Shown here one piece after another: positions 1 through 9,357 of a stretch of DNA of 64,000 bases. The position numbers were made by a program, and so were the translations under genes. Below the pieces are notes generated by a model. It worked only from the letters and a program-made list of their open reading frames with translations. It was not told where the DNA came from and did not search any database. The stretch comes from Hyphomicrobium sp. GTDB lineage: Bacteria; Pseudomonadota; Alphaproteobacteria; Rhizobiales; Hyphomicrobiaceae. Position 1 is the first letter of the stretch; each line of letters opens with the position of its first letter. The stretch lies in contig JABFRT010000030.1 of NCBI GenBank assembly GCA_013141015.1, positions 1 to 64,000 on the forward strand. The letters are read 5' to 3'.

Positions 1-240
1 ATGAAGATGCAGATCCTGCGAGACCTGTGGTCAACTTTACAGATATTCGCAGACCACGCTTGGGAACCTGGGCCTCTCCATGACGCCATCCCGCAAAAAC
101 CACCCACCAAATAATCCCGACAAGATTTCGAACTAAAAACCTAAGCAATAACAATCACTTGAAAACAAGATTACACACCAAGAGTTTTAAATTATGAGAA
201 ATAGTGTGCGTTTTCAATAACTTAGACAAAGTATTGAGAA
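1..240. other. Left edge, no clear gene
   Basis: Frame 1 is open from the first base to a TAA near base 113 (37 codons, ending KPPTK), so this could be the tail of a gene running in from the left, but the peptide resembles no family I know. Bases 113-240 are AT-rich and hold no recognisable gene or site. Confidence 0.2.
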
Positions 241-317
241 TGGCGCGCCCGGCAGGAGTCGAACCTGCGACATCGAACTTAGAAGGTTCGCGCTCTATCC
301 AGCTGAGCTACGGGCGC
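241..317 (-). tRNA. tRNA-Arg (anticodon TCT)
   Basis: The minus strand reads GCGCCCGTAGCTCAGCTGGA, folds as a standard cloverleaf with a 7-bp acceptor stem (GCGCCCG with CGGGCGC), and has the T-arm GCAGGTTCGACTCCTGC. The anticodon loop is CCTTCTAAG, giving TCT, which reads AGA/AGG arginine codons. The 3' CCA is encoded. Confidence 0.96.
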
Positions 318-373
318 TGATTGATGGGGTTTGCTACACGCTTTTTGGGCGGCGGACAATCGGGCAGCCGGCA

Positions 374-1066
374 TCATTGGCTCAGCTGCACGATGCCTGC
401 ATTCTCGTCGATCAATTCCTGGCCGGTTTTCCAAATATCGTTGCCACCGGCCATTGCGGCGCGCACGCCGCGGATCCAGTCTTCCGGCACGCCAGCCGGC
501 GCAAAATAGATGGAAAACAATCGGTCGGTTGCCGACCCGATGGCGCGCTCGGGCACACTTGCGTCTTCCTCGGCCAAGACATCGCGGAAACTTACTTCAT
601 GGAACATGAACTTGGCAGACGGCGCAGCTGAGCGGCGTTGCCCTTGCAGATAGACTGGCACACACATCGACGCGCACCGGCTGCCCGCGGCGACAACCGT
701 TTCGAGTTTGTGCGTCTCACCGATCCGGCGCAACAGCCGCACAACCTTGGCGCCATGATCAAGTGACCCGCCGGGCGACGACAGCGAAAGCACAATTCTG
801 CGGGCACGCGATTGATGCATCGCGAAAGCGTGGTCGATTTCGCTCAGCATGGGTGCTTCGATTTTACCGCGCCACTGCAGATACACGGTGTCGTCGTCAG
901 CGGCGGCGCGGACGTCAAGCCTGCCGACGCCGATAAACATCGCGTCGAACTGGTCCCGGGCTTGAAAGCCAAACACCACGATCAGCAGCAGGGCAATAGC
1001 CCACAAGATGCGATTGAGTGTGCGTGACGGCATCGCGCGGGTCCATTCAGCGAAGGAATGAAACAA
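374..1066 (-). CDS. Periplasmic ClpP/crotonase-fold protein (COG3904-like)
   Basis: A 230-residue protein with one N-terminal hydrophobic segment (about residues 18-35), so membrane anchored or exported. The body contains VLSLSSPGGSLDHGAKV followed by AGSRCASMCVPVYLQG, the pattern of ClpP-like serine hydrolases: oxyanion-loop glycines, then the position of the nucleophile. The nucleophile would be Ser in CASMC, flanked by two cysteines, and a later FHEVSF could carry the histidine. The family is known as predicted periplasmic ClpP-like proteins with no settled substrate. ATG codons at residues 1 and 12 are both possible starts; the second gives the more typical short N-terminus. Confidence 0.72.
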   Translation of the reverse strand: MFHSFAEWTRAMPSRTLNRILWAIALLLIVVFGFQARDQFDAMFIGVGRLDVRAAADDDTVYLQWRGKIEAPMLSEIDHAFAMHQSRARRIVLSLSSPGGSLDHGAKVVRLLRRIGETHKLETVVAAGSRCASMCVPVYLQGQRRSAAPSAKFMFHEVSFRDVLAEEDASVPERAIGSATDRLFSIYFAPAGVPEDWIRGVRAAMAGGNDIWKTGQELIDENAGIVQLSQ

Positions 1067-1135
1067 CTATTGAAAGAAGCACCGCGCGGCCGCTCCCGGC
1101 CAGCTCCCCGAAAAGGCGCCCGAAGCGCCCATTCC

Positions 1136-1441
1136 TCAGTGCGTCCAGGTGCCGATGCGGCCGAATTTGAAATTCTCGGCGTAAGATTTTTGGATTGGTG
1201 AGCGCGGCTTGGGCTCAACCACCGTGTAGGCCAGTCCGTTGCGCACGGCATAAGCTATGGCGTCTTCTTTGCTTGCAAATTCGAGGCGGACTTGCGCGCG
1301 CACATCGCGGGAGCTGGTCCAGCCCATCAGCGCGTCGCGTTCGGCGGCGCTGGCTGGTTCGTGCTCCAGCAGCCAATCCTTGGTGCGGGCTTCACCCGAC
1401 TGCATCGCGGTTTTGGCGGGTCGGTAAATGCGCACGGCCAT
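1136..1441 (-). CDS. NDUFS4-like NADH dehydrogenase accessory subunit
   Basis: A 101-residue protein matching the ETC complex I subunit conserved region (NDUFS4, 18-kDa). Visible family features are the opening VRIYRPAKTAMQSG, the core WTSSRDVRAQVRLEFASKEDAIAYA, and the C-terminal KSYAENFKFGRIGTW. It is an accessory subunit of respiratory complex I typical of Alphaproteobacteria and mitochondria. It sits alone between two tRNA genes, away from the nuo operon, as usual for this gene. Length and both ends match the family. Confidence 0.92.
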   Translation of the reverse strand: MAVRIYRPAKTAMQSGEARTKDWLLEHEPASAAERDALMGWTSSRDVRAQVRLEFASKEDAIAYAVRNGLAYTVVEPKPRSPIQKSYAENFKFGRIGTWTH

Positions 1442-1513
1442 AGGGGCGATCCCGGATCAAGGGCGGCTGCCGCACGCAACTAAAGGGACAGCCGCTGCGG
1501 CTCAAGAAAGTAA

Positions 1514-1590
1514 TGGTCGGGGCGACATGATTCGAACACGCGACCCTCTGGTCCCAAACCAGATGCTCTACCAGGCTGAGCTACACCCCG
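1514..1590 (-). tRNA. tRNA-Pro (anticodon TGG)
   Basis: The minus strand reads CGGGGTGTAGCTCAGCCTGG and folds as a cloverleaf with acceptor CGGGGTG paired to CGCCCCG. The anticodon stem-loop CTGGTTTGGGACCAG gives TGG (proline). The CCA end is encoded at 1514-1516. Confidence 0.96.
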
Positions 1591-1665
1591 ACACAAGTGA
1601 AGCGTTCGTTTGCCGGTTTCAGCGGCGAAGGTCAAGGGCCACCGCCACCGCGGCCTAATCTGCCG

Positions 1666-2205
1666 CTACTTCGGCGGCTTAACGGCGTCGAAAAAGGCGT
1701 GGCGGACTTTATCGCCCGCCTTGATGCCGAGCCGCTCGGCAGCCCCACCGGCCAATTCCAATACCGCTGAGACCGGGGCGCCAGCCGCAATTACCCTTTC
1801 AGACAGTGGTTGTGTGCGCGCCTCGATGCGATGGATAACGCCTTCGGCGCGGATAAAGACCATATCGAGCGGAATATAGGTGTTGCGCATCCACATCGTT
1901 ATGTCTTGTGCGCCGCCGTAGGCAAACAGCATACCTTCACTATCGGCGAGTTTGGTCCGATACATCAAACCGAGGGCTTTTTCCTGGTCGGTCGTGGCGA
2001 CCTCAATTTCGAAGGTGCGCGCTGGACCGCCACCGGCGGGCTCGATCATCAACGTGTCGAGCCGCATCCGCGCCTTGGCGGGCCGGATGATTTCAACGTG
2101 CGCGGGCAATACCGGCCAAAAGACCACAATCCCGAGGCCTGCAAAAACAAAAAGGGCCGCGCGCGTGGCGGCCCTTTTGAAATTCGTATGTCGCACGCGA
2201 CCCAT
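1666..2205 (-). CDS. DUF192 family exported protein
   Basis: A 179-residue protein with an N-terminal hydrophobic helix (about residues 14-34) that would export or anchor it. The DUF192 core is clear: FEIEVATTDQEKALGLMYR, then GMLFAYGGAQDITMWMRNTYIPLDMVFI and LELAGGAAERLGIKAGD. The family is widespread and of unknown function. The next gene on the same strand upstream, a cold-shock protein, ends 12 bases away, so the two may share a transcript; this pair is common in Rhizobiales. Confidence 0.9.
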   Translation of the reverse strand: MGRVRHTNFKRAATRAALFVFAGLGIVVFWPVLPAHVEIIRPAKARMRLDTLMIEPAGGGPARTFEIEVATTDQEKALGLMYRTKLADSEGMLFAYGGAQDITMWMRNTYIPLDMVFIRAEGVIHRIEARTQPLSERVIAAGAPVSAVLELAGGAAERLGIKAGDKVRHAFFDAVKPPK

Positions 2206-2217
2206 CCCAACTGGTTG

Positions 2218-2829
2218 TCAGTTTTTCGACGGGAGCCCCGTTGGAACACCATCCGGGCGAAGCTCTGCCGCCATGCAGCCCTTGGAGCCGAAGCCCCAGC
2301 GGACCTGAACGATCTGACCCGGCCGCAGCTCCGTGAAGCCGAACCGGCGCAGTGTTTCCATGTGGCAGAAAATATCGGGCGAACCTTCACCGCGTGTCAA
2401 GAAGCCAAAACCGCGAACGCGGTTGAACCACTTGACGTAGGCACGCTCCCAATCGCTTTCCGCGGTCACGATGACGTGCGTGCGCTGCGGCAACTGCGAT
2501 GGGTGGATGGCCGTGCTTTCGTCCATGCTGAGAATGCGGAAAGCCTGCATGCCCTTCGGACGCTTCAGGACTTCGCACTGAAGGCGCGCGCCTTCATAAG
2601 CGGTTTGAAAGCCGCCAGCGCGGAGACACGTGACGTGAAGAAGAATATCCGGCAGGCCATTATCGGGAACGATAAAGCCATACCCCTTGGATGCGTCGAA
2701 CCACTTGATGGTCCCGGCGATTTCAAAAACTTCGACACCAGCCTCGCCCAACAGATCTGGACGGCCTTCAAATGGCTGTTCGAAGTCCGGAAAGCCCGGA
2801 CGCTTAGTATCCCCCGTCATATAGTACAC
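2218..2829 (-). CDS. Double cold-shock domain protein
   Basis: A 203-residue protein with two cold-shock (OB-fold) domains. The first, about residues 39-105, has IKWFDASKGYGFIVPD; the second, about 130-195, has VKWFNRVRGFGFLTRGEGSPDIFCH. Both keep the aromatic RNP1-type nucleic-acid-binding face (KGYGFI, RGFGFL). Single-domain CspA proteins are about 70 residues; this double form is common in Alphaproteobacteria and is likely an RNA/ssDNA chaperone. It lies just upstream of the DUF192 gene. Confidence 0.92.
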   Translation of the reverse strand: MYYMTGDTKRPGFPDFEQPFEGRPDLLGEAGVEVFEIAGTIKWFDASKGYGFIVPDNGLPDILLHVTCLRAGGFQTAYEGARLQCEVLKRPKGMQAFRILSMDESTAIHPSQLPQRTHVIVTAESDWERAYVKWFNRVRGFGFLTRGEGSPDIFCHMETLRRFGFTELRPGQIVQVRWGFGSKGCMAAELRPDGVPTGLPSKN

Positions 2830-3373
2830 CCCGCTACTGCGTCTTACGTTACCAACTGCACCCTACAGCTGAGGAGACTGCGGCAAATCTGGAAGAGCCC
2901 TCTTCAGATTTGCACCAATCTGGCACAGCCGTACGATGCGGCCGGAACATAACATTGCTTCGCGTCGATGCCAGTCCGTTTTTCTCTGCAACCATCTTGA
3001 CGCCGCGAACAAGTAGATTGATTCGCCTTCATCGATGGCGATAAGCGCATGAAACACAACTAAGAATTCGCATTCAAATTTCATCCCCAGTTTTACGAAG
3101 AAACACCGTTATGCAAACACATATTCAACAGTTGAGCGCATCAAAAGAACAGCTGCGAACACGCGCAAAGTGATTCGTTTTTCGCAAATGTTTGCTGCGC
3201 AAATCGCTTGTGCCACTGGCGGCACATTTCGACTTATCAAGAGGTCATGCACAGGCAGCATGTGGCTCATTTAGTCAGGTTGTCGCATGAGCATCGCTCA
3301 TCAAGCAGTCTAACAGTGAGCACAACCGCGCAACCGCCACTGATGATGGCAAGAATCGCAAAGGACTATGTTC
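2830..3373. other. Intergenic region between divergent genes
   Basis: This 544-base stretch separates the minus-strand cold-shock gene from the plus-strand VOC gene. It is noticeably less GC-rich than the neighbouring genes. The minus-strand ORF at 2863..3084 shows no family resemblance. The region presumably holds the promoter and leader of the cold-shock gene, but no defined site was recognised. Confidence 0.4.
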
Positions 3374-3814
3374 ATGCGCTACCTGCACACAATGGTTCGC
3401 ATCCGGAATATTGACGAGAGCTTGGCGTTCTATTGCGGCGGACTTCAGATGCGCGAGATCCGGCGCATGGAGAATCCTCAAGCGCGCTTCACTCTGATTT
3501 TTCTCGCCGCCGCCGATGACGAAGATCGCGCTAAGGTTGAGAAAGCGCCGATGCTGGAACTGACCTACAATTGGGACGTCGAAGACTACGGGTCGGCGCG
3601 CAACTTCGGCCACCTCGCTTTTCTCGTCGATGATATCTATGCCACCTGCGCGCGGCTTGCGGCCCTAGGCGTGACCATCAACCGGCCGCCGCGCGACGGG
3701 CACATGGCGTTCGTGCGTTCTCCCGATCTGGTTTCGGTCGAGTTGCTCCAGAAGGGCGCGGCCTTGGCGCCGGCCGAGCCTTGGGTCAGCATGCCCAATA
3801 CCGGCTCATGGTGA
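3374..3814 (+). CDS. VOC family protein (glyoxalase I-like)
   Basis: About 146 residues of the vicinal-oxygen-chelate fold. It opens MRYLHTMVRIRNIDESLAFY, the normal start of lactoylglutathione lyase, and contains LELTYNWDVEDYGSARNFGHLAF, where the His and Glu are expected metal ligands, with SVELLQKG near the end supplying the last one. The glyoxalase I reaction turns the methylglyoxal-glutathione adduct into S-lactoylglutathione. The start at 3374 is preferred over 3368 because AAGGA lies 8 bases upstream. The stop overlaps the start of the next gene (ATGGTGA), implying translational coupling. Confidence 0.86.
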   Translation: MRYLHTMVRIRNIDESLAFYCGGLQMREIRRMENPQARFTLIFLAAADDEDRAKVEKAPMLELTYNWDVEDYGSARNFGHLAFLVDDIYATCARLAALGVTINRPPRDGHMAFVRSPDLVSVELLQKGAALAPAEPWVSMPNTGSW

Positions 3815-5061
3815 GTGCTCTGACAAACGCACGGCGGCATATTGCGGTCATTGGCGCAGGCCCCGCGGGCCTGATGGCAGCCGAAGTGTTGGCTGAGGCC
3901 GGGCACGCGGTCACTGTCTACGAGCGCATGCCCTCGCCTGCCCGCAAATTTCTGATCGCCGGGCGCGGCGGGCTGAACCTGACACACAGCGAACCGCTTG
4001 ATCTCTTCCTCAGCCGCTACGGCGGCAACTCGGCCGCCATTCGCAAGGCTGTTGAAGATTTTCCGCCCGAACGGCTGGTCGCGTGGGCCCACGGCCTCGG
4101 CCAAGAGACCTTTACCGGTTCGAGCGGGCGTATTTTTCCGCGCGCGATGAAGTCGTCGCCACTGCTGCGCGCTTGGTTGAAAAGGCTCGAGAACCTCGGT
4201 GTCCTTCTGAAAACGCGGCACACCTGGACGGGCTTTGCAGCCAACCATGACGTTGTATTTGCGACGCCCGGCGCCGTAAGCCTGCACGTGGCACACGACG
4301 CTGTGGTGCTGGCGCTTGGCGGCGCAAGCTGGCCAAGGCTTGGCTCGGACGGCGGCTGGGTGTCAATCCTCAAGACAGCAGGCGCTGGCATAACACCGCT
4401 CTCGCCAGCCAATAGCGGCGTGCTGATCGAATGGTCAAACATTCTGGCAGGGCGCTTTGCCGGCCAACCGTTGAAGCGCATCGCCGTGACCGCTGGCGGC
4501 GTGACCCGGCGGGGCGAAGCCATGATCACCCGAACGGGTCTCGAAGGCGGCGTGATTTACGCGCTGAGCCGGGATATCCGCTCAGCGCTCGGCGATACCG
4601 GCTGTACGTCGCTGACCATCGATCTCAAACCCGGCATGAGCCTTGAGGATTTGACCGGACGTCTGTCGCGCCCGCGCGGCGCCCAGCCACTGACAAATTT
4701 CCTGCGCAAGGCCGCATCGCTTGAGGCTGCTGCCATCAGTTTGCTGCGCGAGCCGGGCCCGCTGCCAAGTCAACCGGCCGCTTTGGCCGGGCGGATCAAG
4801 GCGTTGCCGTTAACCATCATCGGGGTCGCAGGGCTGGACCGGGCAATTTCGACGGCAGGCGGGGTGCAACTGACTGATTTAACGGAGAATTTCATGCTTA
4901 AACCGCGCCCTGGCGTATTCGTGGCGGGTGAGATGCTCGACTGGGAAGCTCCAACCGGCGGATACCTGTTGCAAGCCTCGTTCGCCACTGGCCACGCCGC
5001 CGCAAAGGGCGTGCTAGACTGGCTTCATCGCCAATCCCTATCTGGCGAACAGCTGGAATAG
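3808..5061 (+). CDS. HI0933/TIGR03862-type flavoprotein
   Basis: An FAD-binding protein of about 417 residues. The N-terminal dinucleotide-binding motif is IAVIGAGPAGLMAAEVLAEAGHAVTVYE, followed by the hallmark KFLIAGRGGLNLTHSEP of the YhiN/HI0933 group. The C-terminal GVFVAGEMLDWEAPTGGYLLQASFATG completes the FAD site. The family is annotated as NAD(P)/FAD-dependent oxidoreductase with unknown substrate. The start is placed at the ATG at 3808, overlapping the stop of the VOC gene; the track's longer form from 3781 has no better support. Confidence 0.9.
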   Translation: MVSALTNARRHIAVIGAGPAGLMAAEVLAEAGHAVTVYERMPSPARKFLIAGRGGLNLTHSEPLDLFLSRYGGNSAAIRKAVEDFPPERLVAWAHGLGQETFTGSSGRIFPRAMKSSPLLRAWLKRLENLGVLLKTRHTWTGFAANHDVVFATPGAVSLHVAHDAVVLALGGASWPRLGSDGGWVSILKTAGAGITPLSPANSGVLIEWSNILAGRFAGQPLKRIAVTAGGVTRRGEAMITRTGLEGGVIYALSRDIRSALGDTGCTSLTIDLKPGMSLEDLTGRLSRPRGAQPLTNFLRKAASLEAAAISLLREPGPLPSQPAALAGRIKALPLTIIGVAGLDRAISTAGGVQLTDLTENFMLKPRPGVFVAGEMLDWEAPTGGYLLQASFATGHAAAKGVLDWLHRQSLSGEQLE

Positions 5062-5204
5062 ACGATAACCATCCTAACAGCATTGGTTTTGATAAAAAAT
5101 TTCACCACAAGCGGTTGGTGAGCATGGGATGCCATGCTTATTTGTCAAAGTTGCTTCCATGGGGAATGATTTACCCCTATGTATCCGGCCACTGGAGGTC
5201 TTCC

Positions 5205-5999
5205 ATGATATTGATCGATCGATCCGCGCCGGTGGCACACCAGGCGCCGCAGAGCGCGTCGCACGCCGTGCCGCTTGAGCAGCTGGCTGCCGCGCTGGAC
5301 AGCCAATTAGCAGCGCTCGGCACCTTAGAAGACCGCATCCGCGCAATTGCCGCCGCCATCCCGGGCCGCGTCGCCTTCTCGACCAGTCTTGGCATTGAAG
5401 ACCAGGCCGTCACGCACGCCATCGCAACCTCCGGTGCAAAGGTCGATGTCTTTACATTAGATACCGGCCGCCACTTCGCCGAGACCTATGACACGTTGTT
5501 TGAGACCGAAGGCCGCTATGGCCTGAAAATCCGGGTCATGTATCCCGACGCCGCCGAAACCGAGGCCTTGGTTCAAGAGGACGGCATCTACGGCTTTCGC
5601 TACTCAATAGATGCCCGCAAGGCCTGTTGCGACATCCGCAAGGTCCGCCCGTTGAACCGGGCGCTTGCAGGTGCGGGCGGCTGGATCACGGGCCTGCGCC
5701 GCGATCAGAGCCAGGGACGCGCCCATGTTCCGTTCGCGAGTTTCGACGCCGCACAGAACCTGATCAAGCTCAACCCAATCGCCGATTGGCCGCTGGCGCA
5801 GCTGGATGGCTACATCAGTGCCAACAAAATTCCGGTCAATGCCCTGCACGCGCAAGGCTTCCCATCAATCGGCTGCCAGCCATGCACCCGCGCCATTAAA
5901 CCCGGCGAAGACATCCGGGCCGGGCGCTGGTGGTGGGAAAACGAAAGCGGCAAGGAATGCGGCTTGCACACCGCCGCCACAGACACGCAATCCAAGTAA
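5205..5999 (+). CDS. cysH: Adenylyl-sulfate (APS) reductase, CysH
   Basis: A 264-residue thioredoxin-dependent reductase that turns adenylyl sulfate into sulfite. The PP-loop region is [14 protein letters not shown], and the C-terminal ECGLH holds the catalytic cysteine. The pairs in KACCDIRK and GCQPC are the four [4Fe-4S] ligands that mark bacterial APS reductases (EC 1.8.4.10) rather than cluster-free PAPS reductases; this fits the absence of a CysC kinase domain nearby. The start at 5205 is set by GGAGG six bases upstream; the track's longer ORF adds unconserved residues. It heads cysH-cysD-cysN. Confidence 0.94.
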   Translation: MILIDRSAPVAHQAPQSASHAVPLEQLAAALDSQLAALGTLEDRIRAIAAAIPGRVAFSTSLGIEDQAVTHAIATSGAKVDVFTLDTGRHFAETYDTLFETEGRYGLKIRVMYPDAAETEALVQEDGIYGFRYSIDARKACCDIRKVRPLNRALAGAGGWITGLRRDQSQGRAHVPFASFDAAQNLIKLNPIADWPLAQLDGYISANKIPVNALHAQGFPSIGCQPCTRAIKPGEDIRAGRWWWENESGKECGLHTAATDTQSK

Positions 6000-6040
6000 C
6001 ATCAACATCTACGCGACAGACGATAAAGGACACGCGCGGC

Positions 6041-6946
6041 ATGACCGCTTCCCCATCGCATCTCGATCTTCTTGAAGCCGAGAGCATCCACATTTTCCGC
6101 GAGGCCGCGGCCCAATTCCGCAAACCCGTGCTGATGTATTCGATCGGCAAGGACTCAACGGTGCTGCTGCATTTGGCGCGCAAGGCGTTCTTTCCGCAGA
6201 AGCTGCCGTTCCCGTTGTTGCACATCGACACGACGTGGAAATTCCGCGACATGATCGCGTTCCGCGACAAGACCGCCAAAGACTTCGGCCTCGATCTGAT
6301 CGTTCACAAAAACGAAGACGGCTTAAAGCAGGGCATCAACCCAATCGATTTTTCGCCGTCGATCTATACCGACGTTCTCAAGACCCAAGGCTTGAAGCAA
6401 GCGCTCGACAAATATGGGTTTGATGCGGCTTTCGGCGGCGCGCGCCGAGACGAAGAGGCAAGCCGCGCCAAGGAGCGCGTGTTCTCATTCCGCGCCGCCG
6501 GCCATCGCTGGGACCCGCGTAAGCAGCGCCCGGAGATGTGGCGTTTGCTCAACGGCCGGCTTGGCACCGGCGAAAGCGTTCGCGTGTTCCCGATGTCGAA
6601 CTGGACCGAAAAAGACGTCTGGCGTTACATCCTTCGCGAAAAGCTCGACGTGGTGCCGCTGTATCTGGCCAAAGAACGCCCGACCATTGAGCGCAACGGC
6701 CAGCTGTTGATGCAGGATGACGAACGCCTGCAGCCAAAACCTGGCGAAAAAGTTGTGATGCGTAAAATCCGCTTCCGCACACTTGGTTGCTATCCGCTGA
6801 CGGCCGCCGTTGAATCGGACGCCTCCGACATGGAAAGCATCGTCGCTGAAACCATCAACGCGCAAACCTCAGAGCGCGTCGGCCGCCTGATCGACCACGA
6901 TCAATCGGGCGCTATGGAAAAGAAAAAGCAGGAAGGCTACTTCTAA
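6041..6946 (+). CDS. cysD: Sulfate adenylyltransferase subunit 2, CysD
   Basis: A 301-residue ATP sulfurylase small subunit, which forms adenylyl sulfate with CysN. The pyrophosphatase-type PP-loop is [20 protein letters not shown], and [19 protein letters not shown] plus the C-terminal [13 protein letters not shown] are family signatures. The start at 6041 ([18 protein letters not shown]) matches family N-termini and has AAAGGA ten bases upstream; the longer track ORF runs back into cysH. The stop overlaps the cysN start (TAATG). Confidence 0.96.
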   Translation: MTASPSHLDLLEAESIHIFREAAAQFRKPVLMYSIGKDSTVLLHLARKAFFPQKLPFPLLHIDTTWKFRDMIAFRDKTAKDFGLDLIVHKNEDGLKQGINPIDFSPSIYTDVLKTQGLKQALDKYGFDAAFGGARRDEEASRAKERVFSFRAAGHRWDPRKQRPEMWRLLNGRLGTGESVRVFPMSNWTEKDVWRYILREKLDVVPLYLAKERPTIERNGQLLMQDDERLQPKPGEKVVMRKIRFRTLGCYPLTAAVESDASDMESIVAETINAQTSERVGRLIDHDQSGAMEKKKQEGYF

Positions 6947-8469
6947 TGACGATCCAGGCTTCCCTGAAAGCATCTACCGCGGCAGCCGGCGTGAAAGCCG
7001 CGAGCCCCTTGCGCGATCTGAACGGCATTGTGCATCTCCTCACCTGCGGATCGGTGGACGACGGCAAGTCGACCTTGATCGGCCGCTTGTTGTGGGACGC
7101 ATCCGACCTCTACGAGGATCAGCGCGAAAACGTCCGCAAATCCGGTCGTAAAGCCGCAGATTCCGATCTGCCGGATTTTTCCATGCTGCTTGACGGCCTC
7201 GTCGCTGAACGCGAGCAAGGCATCACGATAGACATTGCGTGGAAGTATTTCGATACCGAGACCCGCCGTTTTGTGATTATCGATTCACCCGGCCACGAGC
7301 AATACACCCGCAACATGGCGTCAGGCGCATCTTTCGCCGACGTGGCGATTCTGCTGGTGGATGCGCGTTCGGGCGTCAAGAAGCAGACCAAGCGCCACGC
7401 TGCGATTCTCGATCTCGTCGGCGTCAAGCGCGTCGTGCTGGCCGTCAACAAAATGGACCTCGTCGGCTACTCGGAAGATGTGTTCCGCAAAATCGAAGCC
7501 GACTTCCGCACGCTGTGCTGGAAGTTTGGCTTCTGGGACGCGACCGCCATTCCATTGTCTGCCGTCTATGGCGACAACGTCTCGACCAAGTCGGACGCGA
7601 TGGCGTGGTACACCGGCCCGCATCTGCTTGAACATTTGGAAAAGGCGCCGAGCCGCGGCACCGCGTCGAGCGGTACGTTCCGTTTTCCGGTACAGACCGT
7701 GCTGCGCGATGGCCAGGATTTCCGCGGGCTTGCCGGCACCGTCTCATCGGGCTCGGTCAACGTCGGCGACAGTGTTACCGACGCCTTGAGCGGCCGCAGC
7801 GCCAAGGTCATTCGCATCGCCACAATGGATGGTGATTTGAAATCGGCAACGTCGGGCCAGGCGATTGCCTTGCAACTCGATGTCGACATCGATGTGTCGC
7901 GCGGCGCGGTGCTTTCTTCATCCGAAATGCGCCCGATAGCGGCGCAAACTGTTGAAGCGCGGCTTGTCTGGCTGTCGGAGAATGCTTTCAATCCGCGCAC
8001 CGGATATTTGCTGCGCACCGTCACCGACCTCATCCCGATTTCAACGCTTGAGATTAAAGCGCTGCTTGATCTGGAAACGATGTCATCGCATCCATCGGCG
8101 TCATGCGGCGTCAACGACATTGCCGTCACCAAGATCACGCTTGGACGGCCAGCAGCTATCGACGTGTTTTCAGATATTTCCGAAACCGGCACGGTGATGA
8201 TCGTCGATGCCGTCACCGGCGCATCGATTGCTGGTGGCGTTGTCACTGCGGTCAACGCCAAGGGCGAAATCCTCGGCGACGGACACTTTAATCTGACCCG
8301 CGAAATGCTGGCCAATGGGCTGTGCCGCGATCTGTCGCTGAGTTCTTCGGATCGCGAAGAGTTCACGCGCCGCGCCAATGAAGCCGCAATTCTCTTGCGC
8401 TCGGCTGGCGTCTCTGTGGCGATTGAACCGCCGCCACCGATTGATGATGGACTTGATCCGGGCCTCTAA
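6946..8469 (+). CDS. cysN: Sulfate adenylyltransferase subunit 1, CysN
   Basis: A 507-residue GTPase subunit of ATP sulfurylase. The G1 motif is GSVDDGKSTLIGRLLWD, G3 is DSPGHEQYTRNMASGAS, and G4 is NKMDLVG, followed by EF-Tu-like beta-barrel domains. Its length shows no fused C-terminal APS kinase (CysC), in contrast to the NodQ/CysNC fusions of many rhizobia, and matches the APS-type CysH upstream. The start overlaps the cysD stop. Confidence 0.95.
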   Translation: MTIQASLKASTAAAGVKAASPLRDLNGIVHLLTCGSVDDGKSTLIGRLLWDASDLYEDQRENVRKSGRKAADSDLPDFSMLLDGLVAEREQGITIDIAWKYFDTETRRFVIIDSPGHEQYTRNMASGASFADVAILLVDARSGVKKQTKRHAAILDLVGVKRVVLAVNKMDLVGYSEDVFRKIEADFRTLCWKFGFWDATAIPLSAVYGDNVSTKSDAMAWYTGPHLLEHLEKAPSRGTASSGTFRFPVQTVLRDGQDFRGLAGTVSSGSVNVGDSVTDALSGRSAKVIRIATMDGDLKSATSGQAIALQLDVDIDVSRGAVLSSSEMRPIAAQTVEARLVWLSENAFNPRTGYLLRTVTDLIPISTLEIKALLDLETMSSHPSASCGVNDIAVTKITLGRPAAIDVFSDISETGTVMIVDAVTGASIAGGVVTAVNAKGEILGDGHFNLTREMLANGLCRDLSLSSSDREEFTRRANEAAILLRSAGVSVAIEPPPPIDDGLDPGL

Positions 8470-8538
8470 CCCCGCCTTTAACGCGAAGCGACTTATCCCT
8501 TAGAAACAAGCGATACCAACGGCCGGAAGATTGCGTTT

Positions 8539-9285
8539 ATGTGGGAAGATATTCTGCTCTATGTTGCCGTAGGCTTCGCCGCCCAGATGGTCGATGGCGC
8601 GATTGGCATGGCCTATGGCATCACCTCATCGACGGTCCTGCTCAGCCTTGGCATTGCGCCGGCCACGGCCAGCGCATGCGTTCATGCGGCTGAGACCTTC
8701 ACCACCGCCGTCTCCGGTATATCGCATTGGAAATTCGGTAACATCGATTGGAGATTGGTGCGCCGCCTCGCGCTTCCCGGCGCCATTGGCGGCGGCATCG
8801 GTGCCTACGTTCTCGCCAACGTCGATGGCAACGTGATCAAGCCGTACATCGCCGGATATCTGGTGCTGATGGGCCTGTTCATTTTGTGGAAAGCGATCAG
8901 CCACGAGCCGAAAGAAAACAGCGAACCGCCAAAGCACGTTGGCCCGCTCGGTTTCTTCGGCGGCCTCGTTGACAGCATCGGCGGCGGCGGCTGGGGGCCC
9001 ATCGTGACGACGACTTTGATCGGCTCCGGCACCACGCCGCGCTATGCCATCGGCTCCGTCAACCTGACGGAATTCTTTGTCACGCTGACCATCTCCGCGA
9101 CGTTCCTCTTTACAATCGGCCTTGAACTGTTTCCGATCATTGCCGGGCTTTTGGTCGGCGGCGTCATTGCGGCCCCTTTTGCCGCCTACGCCACAAAGCA
9201 CCTGCCCGACAAAGTCTTGATGATCATCGTCGGTTCGGTGATTGTGTTACTCAGCCTTCGCACCATCCTGATCTCACTCCACTAA
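8539..9285 (+). CDS. TauE/SafE family exporter, first copy
   Basis: A 248-residue membrane protein with about seven or eight hydrophobic segments and the glycine-rich motif pattern of the TauE/SafE family (GAIGMAYGITSSTVLLSLGIAPATASACVHAAETFTT). A second conserved block starts at GGLVDSIGGGGWGPIVTTTLIG. Family members move sulfite, sulfoacetate and related anions. Placed 69 bases after cysN, it is plausibly a sulfite/sulfate carrier for this pathway; substrate and direction are inferred from context. Confidence 0.88.
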   Translation: MWEDILLYVAVGFAAQMVDGAIGMAYGITSSTVLLSLGIAPATASACVHAAETFTTAVSGISHWKFGNIDWRLVRRLALPGAIGGGIGAYVLANVDGNVIKPYIAGYLVLMGLFILWKAISHEPKENSEPPKHVGPLGFFGGLVDSIGGGGWGPIVTTTLIGSGTTPRYAIGSVNLTEFFVTLTISATFLFTIGLELFPIIAGLLVGGVIAAPFAAYATKHLPDKVLMIIVGSVIVLLSLRTILISLH

Positions 9286-9357
9286 AGCTGCTCCTAACCG
9301 TGCAGCAGCACCGGCGCGTCTCTGCCCTCTGTTAAGTTGGAATTGTTGAAGACCATC

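Noticed and set aside
1810-2952. 380-codon plus-strand ORF
   Set aside because: It is antisense to the DUF192 and cold-shock genes, which have clear family motifs; the ORF is a GC-rich shadow with no recognisable domain.
5062-5204. Riboswitch upstream of cysH
   Set aside because: A small GGGGAAT...ACCCC hairpin is present, but nothing matches a known SAM or other riboswitch layout.
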